Shown here in pieces: positions 43,215 through 50,125 of a stretch of 50,125 bases of DNA (within the stretch, counting starts at the first letter, position 1; each line of letters opens with the position of its first letter). The position numbers and the translations under genes were made by a program. A model generated the notes under the pieces. It did no database searches and was not told where the DNA came from. It saw only the letters and a program-made list of their open reading frames with translations. This DNA comes from Gammaproteobacteria bacterium (lineage in GTDB: Bacteria > Gemmatimonadota > Gemmatimonadetes > Longimicrobiales > Gaopeijiaceae), in contig JAPPJO010000171.1 in the NCBI GenBank assembly GCA_028820325.1, positions 1-50,125 of the forward strand, in the 5' to 3' direction.

Positions 43215-44974
43215 GCCGGTGACTCCAGCGGCGCTCTCGCCGGGGTGGTCGGACGCGGAGAGGCCGGGCCGATGCCCTTGAGTTCGGCCTGGATGAGCGG
43301 GACCCCGCGGTAGTTGCCGAGTTTGAGGCGAAACACCGCGTCAACCGGTCCCGGAACCAGCGTCCCGGGCTCGACCCGATCCGCCATCCCGAATCCAATC
43401 GCGTCCAGCGTCCCCGTGCGATCGCGCAGGCGCATCCTGAGGTGCGCGCCCTTCACCGTCTTCACGGGCCCGTCCAGCCTGATCCCGCGCGCCAGGAACA
43501 GGGGGCGGGGATTGCCGATGCCGTGCGGACCCATGTGCCGCAGGTAGCGCACCAGCGGCTCCGTGACCTCCTCGAGGCGGATCTCCGCATCGGCGACCAG
43601 ATGCGGGCGCAGATCGCGATCGGCGAGTTCCTGTTCGGCGGCCTCGTTGAACGACGCGCGGAAGTCATCGATGCGCTCGGGGGCGAGGCTCATTCCCGCC
43701 GCCTGCCGGTGTCCGCCGAAGCGGTCCAGATGGCGCCGGCCTCTCGTGATGGCGGCCAGGACGTCGAAGCCGGGAATGGAGCGGGCGCTGCCGCGCGCGG
43801 TGTCGCCGTCCACCGAGACGAGGATGGTCGGCCGGTGGAGGCGGTCCACGAGCCGGGAGGCCACGATGCCGATCACGCCCGGGTGCCAGTCGCGCGATGC
43901 CAGCACCAGCCCGAAGTCGCGCCCCGGATCGTAGGACGGGACCAGGCGCGCCAGCGCTTCCTGAAGGACGCGCGCCTCGGTCTGCTTGCGCTCGGCGTTG
44001 TACGACTCCAGCGCGCGCGCGAGACGTGCCGCCTCGCGCTGGTCGTCCGTGAGCAGGAGGTCGAGCGCCCGCCGCGATTCCCCCACCCGTCCCGCCGCGT
44101 TGATGCGGGGGGCCAGGGTGAAGCCGACATGGCCGGGGGTGACCGGGCCGCGCACCCGCCCCACCTGCATGAGGGCGCACAGCCCGGCGTTGCCGGTATC
44201 GCGCAGGGCGTTCAGGCCGTGACGCACCAGGACGCGGTTGTGGTGCGAGAGGGTCACCAGATCGGCGATGGTGGCGAGCGCGACCAGCTCCACGTGCGGC
44301 AGCGGCCCGATGGCCTCCGACCCGGCCATGCGGCCCAGCAGGCGCGCGAGTTCGAACGCCACGCCGGTCCCCGAAAGGTCCTGGTTGGGGTAGGTGCAGT
44401 CGTCCCTGCGCGGGTTCACCAGCGCGAACGAGCGCGGCAGGGTCCGGTCCGGGGTGTGGTGATCGGTGATGATGACGTCCACAGAGGCCCGCCGGGCTTC
44501 TTCCACCGCGCCGTGGGCGCGCGTGCCCGAATCGGCGGTCACCAGGAGGGTAGCTCGGGCGGAGCGCGCGGCCGCGAGCCCCGCAGCGCCGAAGTCGTAG
44601 CCATCGCGAAGGCGATGGGGCACGAAAGGTACCACCCGTCCCCCGAGCGCCCGTAGACAGCGCGTCAGGAGCGCCGCGGCCGCGATGCCGTCGACGTCGT
44701 AGTCGCCGTGCACCAGGATGGTCTCGCCGCGCTCGACCGCCCTCAGCATGCGCTCGCACGCGGGCACGGCATCGGCGAGCGACGCCGGATCGGGCATTCC
44801 CTCCAGCGACGGGCGCAGGAAGGAGCGGGCTGCGGGCGGTTGCCCGAATCCACGCACGGCCAGCACCACGCACATCGCCCGGGGAAGGTTGAGCTGCCTG
44901 CGCAGTTCCGCGACCTGGCGCGCGGGGGGCGCGGGGGCGACGCTCCAGCGGGGCGCGGGAGCCGGCGGGAGCAT
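43211..44974 (-). CDS. recJ: Single-stranded-DNA exonuclease RecJ
   Basis: This 587-residue nuclease degrades single-stranded DNA 5' to 3' in recombination and mismatch repair. DHH-family motifs are all present: HGDYDVDGIAAAALLTRCL (91-96 core), TADSGTRAHGAVEEA, ITDHHTPDRTLP, NPRRDDCTYP, AGRVGESRRALDLLL, and the DHHA1 segment FGGHRQAAGMSL. A C-terminal OB-like region (HLRMRLRDRTGTLDAIGF) completes the enzyme. The ATG at 44974 gives a Pro-rich start; it lies 11 bases after the zinc-ribbon gene. Confidence 0.96.
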   Translation of the reverse strand: MLPPAPAPRWSVAPAPPARQVAELRRQLNLPRAMCVVLAVRGFGQPPAARSFLRPSLEGMPDPASLADAVPACERMLRAVERGETILVHGDYDVDGIAAAALLTRCLRALGGRVVPFVPHRLRDGYDFGAAGLAAARSARATLLVTADSGTRAHGAVEEARRASVDVIITDHHTPDRTLPRSFALVNPRRDDCTYPNQDLSGTGVAFELARLLGRMAGSEAIGPLPHVELVALATIADLVTLSHHNRVLVRHGLNALRDTGNAGLCALMQVGRVRGPVTPGHVGFTLAPRINAAGRVGESRRALDLLLTDDQREAARLARALESYNAERKQTEARVLQEALARLVPSYDPGRDFGLVLASRDWHPGVIGIVASRLVDRLHRPTILVSVDGDTARGSARSIPGFDVLAAITRGRRHLDRFGGHRQAAGMSLAPERIDDFRASFNEAAEQELADRDLRPHLVADAEIRLEEVTEPLVRYLRHMGPHGIGNPRPLFLARGIRLDGPVKTVKGAHLRMRLRDRTGTLDAIGFGMADRVEPGTLVPGPVDAVFRLKLGNYRGVPLIQAELKGIGPASPRPTTPARAPLESPA

Positions 44975-44985
44975 CCCGGGGGCGG

Positions 44986-45696
44986 CTACTCGCCGTCGGG
45001 AGGGGCGAAGATGATCCCGCACGCCTCGCACCGCCGAAGGGTGCTGCCGCCCCTGACCTCCGCCTGCAACTGAAGCGGGACCATGGAAAAACACCGTCCA
45101 CACGCCCCGTCGGCCGTTATGGACATCACGATGGCTCCTTTCCGGGTTGAGCGCAGGCCCTCGTACACCTCCCGCTCCCGGCGATCGAGCCCGGCGGCGC
45201 AGGCATCCCGGCGGATCTGCAGCGAAGCGAGTGAACGCTCGGCGTCTTCCCGCTCCTGCTCGATCTCCCGCCTTCGGGGTCCGGCCTTCTCCCGCTCGTC
45301 CGCCAGCTCCCGCTCCAGTTGCTCTGCCTCGTCTTCCCGCTTGCGGATCTGGTCCAGGTAGGTCAGGGCCTCCAGCTCGTCCCCGTCCACGGAGCGGTTC
45401 AGAAGGTCCATTTCCGCCCGCACGGCCGCCTCCTGGCGGAGGTTGTGCACCTGCAGAAGCCTGTCCCGCAGCATCCTCAGCCGATTCCGCTTCTCCTCGG
45501 CCGTCCGCTCGAGTCGGCGCTCCGCGACGCGCAGTTCCCTCAGCCGGGTGCGGGCGCGTTCGATCCCGGCCTCCAGTTCGCGCCCCCGCGAGTCCAGTTC
45601 CTCCAACAAAGGGACGAATCCCTCGATACGGGAGGCAGCACGGTCGATTTCAGCGTCGATCTTCTGTAGCTCCTGCAGCGATGCGTAGGTCGGCAC
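44986..45696 (-). CDS. Coiled-coil zinc-ribbon protein (DUF164/zf-RING_7-like)
   Basis: The 236-residue protein has a long antiparallel coiled coil (about residues 5-185, many Leu/Glu/Arg heptads) followed by a C4 zinc ribbon (CGRCF and CEACGIIF). This matches the C4-type zinc-ribbon/CT398-like family found in most bacteria, often next to division or replication genes. Its role is unclear; it is thought to bind nucleic acid or protein partners. It lies 2 bases downstream of dnaG and 11 before recJ. Confidence 0.88.
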   Translation of the reverse strand: MPTYASLQELQKIDAEIDRAASRIEGFVPLLEELDSRGRELEAGIERARTRLRELRVAERRLERTAEEKRNRLRMLRDRLLQVHNLRQEAAVRAEMDLLNRSVDGDELEALTYLDQIRKREDEAEQLERELADEREKAGPRRREIEQEREDAERSLASLQIRRDACAAGLDRREREVYEGLRSTRKGAIVMSITADGACGRCFSMVPLQLQAEVRGGSTLRRCEACGIIFAPPDGE

Positions 45697-45698
45697 GG

Positions 45699-47516
45699 CT
45701 ATGGTCTCTCCTCATTGGATGCGGTTCCTTCGCCGGGACCCGGGCGATGCCGAACAGCCGGGGTCCAGTGGGATGGATCGATTTCGCGCTTCTTCCTTTG
45801 CAGTTCCTCCAGTTCGGAGATCAGTTGCCGCTTCCGCTCGTGGTCCAACTCCCTGGCGATCGTCTCTCTCAGCTCCCGCGCCCGCTCGGCCAGCGGTGCG
45901 CCACGCATCCTGCGCGCCGAGTCGGCGAGCACGCGAGCCGCATGACCGACTTCTTCGCTGCCGGCGAGCAGGCCCGCGAGCCGACTGGCCGCAACCGCCT
46001 CCATTTCCTCGGGAGCCCGCTCCAGCTCCGGGTTCTCGGTCAGCGCCCGGAATATGGCGCGGTTGGCCGGGTGGACAAAGTCCTCCGGGCCCACCGCCTC
46101 GCTCGCCCGGTCGATGAGCCGGCGGTCGTTGACAAGCACCTGCAGGAGCTGGCGCTCGGCGCCCATGAGCGGTTTCAGCACGCGCCGCACCCTGGGCTGC
46201 GGGGCGGGTACGGTCCCGCCGCCCGGCACGGCGGGCGTCCGCGCGATCTCCTCCTCCAGCGTCTCGCGCCGCACTCCGGTTTCCGCCGCCACTCTGGAGA
46301 TGTAGATGTCGCGCAGCGCCGGATCGGTGGTCGCGCGCAGGGTTGGGAGGAGGCGGTCCACGGCGTCGCGGATGCCGTCGATCGAGGACAGGCGGTCGCG
46401 CCCGGTCAGAATCTGCAGCTTCCGGTCGAGCACGTCGACCGCGTCCTCGACATACCCCATCAGCGCCTCCCGTCCCTCGCGGCGCGCCACCGAATCCGGA
46501 TCCTCGCCCCCGGGCAGCGTCACCACGGAGGGGTGGATCCCCGCGCCCAGGAGGACGTCGGCGGCGCGGAAGGTGGCCCTCAGGCCTGCCATGTCGCTGT
46601 CGTAGAGGAGAAACGCCTTCGACGCGAAGCGGGCCAGCAGACGGGCCTGCACCGAGGTCAGAGCGGTCCCCAGCGAGGCGACGACGTTGGGAATCTCGTG
46701 CGCCACCAGGGAGACGACATCGGTGTAGCCCTCCACCAGCAGCACCGCCCCCTCCTTGCGGATCTCGTGCCGCGCCCGACCCAGCCCGTACAGTTCCTCA
46801 CTCTTGTGATAGACCGGGGTCTCCGGAGAATTCAGGTACTTGGCTCCCTTCCCCGGGCCGAACAGCCTGCCCCCGAAGGCGATGACCTTCCCCGTCAAGC
46901 CCTCGATGGGGAAGATGATGCGGCTCCGGAATCGATCGTAGGGCTCCTCGGAGCGCTCGCTGGTGGTCACCAGGCCCGCGTCCAGGAGAATGGCGTCGTC
47001 GATGCCGTGGCGGGCGGCGGCGGTGCGCAGGCCGCGCCATTCGTCCGGCGCGAAGCCGATGCCGAAGCTCTCCGCGGTATCCGCGTCGATGCCCCGCTCC
47101 TCCAGATAGTCGCGGGCGAGCCGGCCGATTCCCGCATCGGCGAGCTGCTCCCGGTAGTACTCGCGCGCGAAGGCGTTGGCCTCGTACAGGGGCCGGTTGG
47201 GATCCTGGTATTCCGGGCGCGCCTTCACTTCGCGCACCTCGACCCCCGCCTTGCGGCCCGCATACTTGACCGCCTCCGTGAAGTCGAGCCCAATCCGCTT
47301 CATGACGAACGAGAACACGTCGCCCGACTCCCCGCAGCCGAAGCACTTGTAGAAGCCCTTGGAGGGGACCACGTAGAAGCTGGGCGTCTTCTCCTCGTGG
47401 AAGGGACAGAGCGCGCGGTAGTCCTTGCCGGCCCTCTTGAGCGGGATGTGTTCCCCGATCACCGCGACGATGTCGGAGCGGGCCCGCACCTCCTCGACCT
47501 GGTCGTCGGGGATCAC
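45699..47516 (-). CDS. dnaG: DNA primase DnaG
   Basis: This 605-residue enzyme makes RNA primers for DNA replication. The CHC2 zinc finger is at the N-terminus (CPFHEEKTPSF and CFGCGESGD, about residues 37-67). The core has EPYDRFRSRIIFPIEGLTG, and the TOPRIM domain has VLLVEGYTDVVSL and LLYDSDMAGLRA. The C-terminal ~150 residues are helical, suitable for binding the DnaB helicase. The start is a GTG overlapping the mutS2 stop (GTGA). The usual rpoD neighbour is missing. Confidence 0.96.
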   Translation of the reverse strand: MIPDDQVEEVRARSDIVAVIGEHIPLKRAGKDYRALCPFHEEKTPSFYVVPSKGFYKCFGCGESGDVFSFVMKRIGLDFTEAVKYAGRKAGVEVREVKARPEYQDPNRPLYEANAFAREYYREQLADAGIGRLARDYLEERGIDADTAESFGIGFAPDEWRGLRTAAARHGIDDAILLDAGLVTTSERSEEPYDRFRSRIIFPIEGLTGKVIAFGGRLFGPGKGAKYLNSPETPVYHKSEELYGLGRARHEIRKEGAVLLVEGYTDVVSLVAHEIPNVVASLGTALTSVQARLLARFASKAFLLYDSDMAGLRATFRAADVLLGAGIHPSVVTLPGGEDPDSVARREGREALMGYVEDAVDVLDRKLQILTGRDRLSSIDGIRDAVDRLLPTLRATTDPALRDIYISRVAAETGVRRETLEEEIARTPAVPGGGTVPAPQPRVRRVLKPLMGAERQLLQVLVNDRRLIDRASEAVGPEDFVHPANRAIFRALTENPELERAPEEMEAVAASRLAGLLAGSEEVGHAARVLADSARRMRGAPLAERARELRETIARELDHERKRQLISELEELQRKKREIDPSHWTPAVRHRPGPGEGTASNEERP

Positions 47517-49879
47517 GCGAGGGTCACCACGGTTACGCCCGTGCCCCCCTCGCCCACGCCGCCGGAACGGTACTCCCGCACCCGGGGGTCTTCCTCAAGC
47601 AGCTCGGCGACCATGGCGCGCAGGGCGCCGGTGCCCTTCCCGTGGATGAGGCGCAGCTCGGGCACGTCCGCCACAACCGCCCGGTCGAGGATGTTCTGCA
47701 GGCGGGCAGCCGCCTCGTCGACCCGCAATCCGCGCAGGTCGGAGTCGAGGGGGGGCGGGTCGGAGGGAAAGAACGAGCGGCCCGCCGGCCGCCTCTCCTC
47801 GCGGACCGGGCCCGTGGCGGGCGCGAGTCCGTCGAGCGGCACCTCCAGCCTGAGCCCGCCCCGGGCTTCCACCAGCGCGCGCCCGGGGCGGATCTCGACC
47901 ACCGTGGCGGTCGCGCCTCCGTTCGCGAGCCGCACCGGGTCGCCGGGGCGGAGGGGGGTGGCGGGGGCAGGGCGGTGGTCGTCGGGGGGGCGGACTCGGT
48001 GGCGTTCGGCGGCCGCCTCGACCCGCTGGCGCGCCGCGCGCGCAACCTCCTCTTCCTCGCCCGCCCGGCCGGCGCGCACCTCGGCGATGGCGCTCTCGAC
48101 TTCGCGCCGGGCCTCCAGCAGGATCCGGCGCGCTTCGGCCCGGGCGCGGCGGCGGGCGGTCCGCTCTTCGCCGGCCATCCTGCGCTCGCGAGCCTCGAGG
48201 GTGGCGCCGAGCGAGGCGTTCTCCCTGGCGCGCCCTTCGACCTCGGCCTCCCTGGCGGCGAGGGCGGCCCTGGCCCTGGCAGCGTCCGCCTCCAGGCGCT
48301 CCAGGCGCTCCAGCAGCTCATCCATGCGCACCTCGTCCCGTGAAAGACGAGCTTCGGCCCCATCGATCAGCGATCTTTCAAACCCCAGGGAACCCGCGAT
48401 GGCGAGCCCGTAGCTGCGCCCCGGCCTCCCCTTGCGAAAGCGATATGTGGGCCGGGTGCGCTCCGGGTCGAAGTGCAATGAACCGTTCACGATGCCGCTT
48501 CCTGGCGCATCCAGCCTCTTGAGCTGTCCGAGATGCGAGGTCACCACCACCCGTGCCCCCCGGTTCGCCAGCGCTTCCAGCACCGCGGCCGACAGGGCCG
48601 CCCCCTCATCCGGGTCCGTGCCGGTACCCATCTCGTCGATGAGCACCAGCGCCGTATCGCTGGCGCGCGCAAGGATGTCCTTCAGGTTGGCGAGATGGGC
48701 GGCGAACGTGGAAAGGTCGTCCTCGACCGATTGCTCGTCCCCGATGTCGGCGAAGAAACGGCGAAACACGGGAATTCGCGTCCCGGAACCCACCGGGGGA
48801 ACGACGCCGCACTGTGCGAGCACGCAGATCAGGCCCACGGACTTGAGAAAGACGCTCTTGCCACCGGTGTTGGGACCCGACACCACCAGAACCCGTTCCT
48901 CCGGCTCCAGCAGCAGGTCGAAGGGCACGGTCTCCACGTCCTCCCGCAGCGCCAGCAGCGGATGCCGCCCCTGGACGATGCACAGCCCGTGTTCCGCCTC
49001 GGGAAGCAGGGCCGGGACGCTGCCGTTCCATCCGAGAGCCGTGCGCGCGCGCGCGTCGAGCGAATCGAATTCGATCAGCGCCTCCTGGCTGCCGGCCAGG
49101 CCGTCGCGGAGCGGGGCGAGCGCGCTGGTGCATTCCGCGAGCACCCGGTCGATCTCGCGCACCTCCGCCGACTCCAGTTCGCGAACCCGGTTCATCAGCT
49201 CGATCGCCAGGGGCGGCTCGACGAAGAGCGTGGCCCCGCTGGCCGATGTCCCGTGGACGACTCCGCCGACATCGCTCCGTCCCGCGCGCCGGACGGGGAT
49301 GACGTAGCGGCCCTCGCGCACGGTCACCGAGGCGTCGGGGATGACCCACGCAGCCGGAAGTGTACGCACGTAGGACTCAAGCCGACCGACGATCACGCCG
49401 CGACTGCGCTTCAACCTGGCACGCAGCCGCGACAACTCCGGGCTCGCCGTGTCGAGCACCGCGCCGGTCCGGTCTACGGTACGAAAGATGCGCTCCTCAA
49501 GGGCGCGGTCGAACAGCAGGCGCTCACGCAACGGTTCCAGCAGGAGCAGCGGCGGATCCGCTGCCGAAAGGTCATGGGCGAGTTCGCGGCCGGACCGCAG
49601 CAGAGTGCCCATCGAATGGAGTTCGGCGGGCGAGAGCACCCCGCCCGCAGCGCGCAGTCGGCGCAGGGCGTCGCGGGCATCCGGGATTCCCGACAGCGAT
49701 CGAACTGCGCCGGCAAGCCGGGCGGTCTCGCGTACCCGTTCGAGTTCGCGCTGGATGATGGCGGGGCGGGTTGCCGGCCTGAGCGCGAGAACGGCATCGC
49801 GACCCGCGTCGCTTGAGGCCGAGGCTGCAACGCGTGCGAGCACGTCCGGCAGCCCGAGAACTTCGAAGGCGTGTTGCAT
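47513..49879 (-). CDS. mutS2: MutS2 ATPase/endonuclease
   Basis: The 788-residue protein is a MutS2, which suppresses homologous recombination and, in some species, splits collided ribosomes. The ABC ATPase has Walker A VSGPNTGGKSVFLKSVGL, the MutS signature SVEDDLSTFAAHLANLKDIL, Walker B ALVLIDEMGTGTD, and a following VVVTSHLGQLK. A long coiled coil (about 560-670) leads to a C-terminal Smr nuclease domain (DLRGLRVDEAAARLQNIL, LIHGKGTGALRAMVAELL). The ATG at 49879 was chosen because the family starts at about this point; upstream residues are unrelated. Confidence 0.95.
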   Translation of the reverse strand: MQHAFEVLGLPDVLARVAASASSDAGRDAVLALRPATRPAIIQRELERVRETARLAGAVRSLSGIPDARDALRRLRAAGGVLSPAELHSMGTLLRSGRELAHDLSAADPPLLLLEPLRERLLFDRALEERIFRTVDRTGAVLDTASPELSRLRARLKRSRGVIVGRLESYVRTLPAAWVIPDASVTVREGRYVIPVRRAGRSDVGGVVHGTSASGATLFVEPPLAIELMNRVRELESAEVREIDRVLAECTSALAPLRDGLAGSQEALIEFDSLDARARTALGWNGSVPALLPEAEHGLCIVQGRHPLLALREDVETVPFDLLLEPEERVLVVSGPNTGGKSVFLKSVGLICVLAQCGVVPPVGSGTRIPVFRRFFADIGDEQSVEDDLSTFAAHLANLKDILARASDTALVLIDEMGTGTDPDEGAALSAAVLEALANRGARVVVTSHLGQLKRLDAPGSGIVNGSLHFDPERTRPTYRFRKGRPGRSYGLAIAGSLGFERSLIDGAEARLSRDEVRMDELLERLERLEADAARARAALAAREAEVEGRARENASLGATLEARERRMAGEERTARRRARAEARRILLEARREVESAIAEVRAGRAGEEEEVARAARQRVEAAAERHRVRPPDDHRPAPATPLRPGDPVRLANGGATATVVEIRPGRALVEARGGLRLEVPLDGLAPATGPVREERRPAGRSFFPSDPPPLDSDLRGLRVDEAAARLQNILDRAVVADVPELRLIHGKGTGALRAMVAELLEEDPRVREYRSGGVGEGGTGVTVVTLA

Positions 49880-50067
49880 CAGGATGGCGCGTTCATGCAC
49901 CGCCCTCCCCGACGGCGCGGGCGGGTGGTCGCGGATTGGGGAAGGAAGGTATCCGGCGCTGTCAGAGGGGTCAACGCGGCAGAGGGACCGGTCGCTCCGG
50001 TCATGGAAGCCATCTCCGCGGCACAGGAAAGCACCAGGACCGTCGCCATGATCGCGAAACGTCCCAT
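49879..50067 (-). CDS. Possible small exported protein upstream of mutS2
   Basis: A 62-residue frame starts MGRFAIMATVLVLSCAAEMA, which could be a signal peptide with a lipobox-like LSC. It ends with a TGA that overlaps the mutS2 ATG (TGATG). No family was recognised and the C-terminal half is Pro/Arg-rich. The overlap could mean coupling but could also be chance. The rest of the window to 50125 shows no other gene. Confidence 0.2.
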   Translation of the reverse strand: MGRFAIMATVLVLSCAAEMASMTGATGPSAALTPLTAPDTFLPQSATTRPRRRGGRCMNAPS

Positions 50068-50125
50068 CCGGCCATGGGAGCGGACACCGAAAGTCCAGTA
50101 TCATCCATAGGCGTCCATAGAGTCC

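Overview
The window is high-GC, densely coded chromosomal DNA. Its gene content and order suggest a Gemmatimonadota-like bacterium: secreted proteins with Ala-rich signal peptides, a tilS-hpt-ftsH-cdaA run, a TIGR04138/Minf_1886-type protein, and a bifunctional nnr gene next to thiL. This placement is an inference from gene content and was not tested by phylogeny.

Layout. (1) 1-9.9 kb is a set of mostly exported proteins. On the minus strand are a partial exported protein, an NHL beta-propeller, an amidase lipoprotein and a gamma-glutamyltransferase. On the plus strand are an outer-membrane protein with an Omp85-like C-terminus, a HAD phosphatase and a secreted dihydropyrimidinase-like amidohydrolase. 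Together they suggest scavenging of amides and peptides outside the cytoplasm. (2) 10.0-13.9 kb is accessory DNA, all on the minus strand. It holds a Schlafen-AlbA_2/GHKL protein with an 11-bp tandem repeat inside its coding region, a HicB-like antitoxin broken by one extra base, a decayed tyrosine-recombinase fragment, a one-pass membrane protein, and a frame-disrupted CBS-pair + HEPN-like (predicted RNase) gene. (3) 14.0-18.0 kb has a cyclophilin lipoprotein, a lineage-type secreted protein and a secreted sorbosone-dehydrogenase-like propeller.

(4) 18.0-24.6 kb, minus strand: cdaA, ftsH, hpt, tilS, a glycerophosphodiester phosphodiesterase, a hypothetical gene and a tRNA with anticodon CAU that has a clear sigma-70-type promoter. 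A slipin gene follows on the plus strand. (5) 25.6-49.9 kb is one unbroken minus-strand housekeeping block. In transcription order: mutS2, dnaG, a zinc-ribbon coiled-coil gene, recJ, rsmD, coaD, an Rsb-type partner-switching module (STAS, RsbW-like kinase, GAF-SpoIIE phosphatase), rsmA, a DnaQ-like exonuclease, thiolase, bioY, 3-hydroxyacyl-CoA dehydrogenase, acyl-CoA dehydrogenase, Leu/Phe/Val-type dehydrogenase, glyA, two small conserved genes, nnr, thiL, plsC, eno and a DivIC/FtsB-like gene. Many neighbours overlap by 4 bases (ATGA, GTGA or TTGA) or by 13-22 bases, which points to translational coupling.

The accessory region at 10-13.9 kb is the best place to look for something new, especially the CBS-HEPN gene and the repeat-bearing AlbA_2 gene. 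No CRISPR array, rRNA or intact transposase was seen. No stretch longer than about 300 bases lacks a gene or gene remnant.
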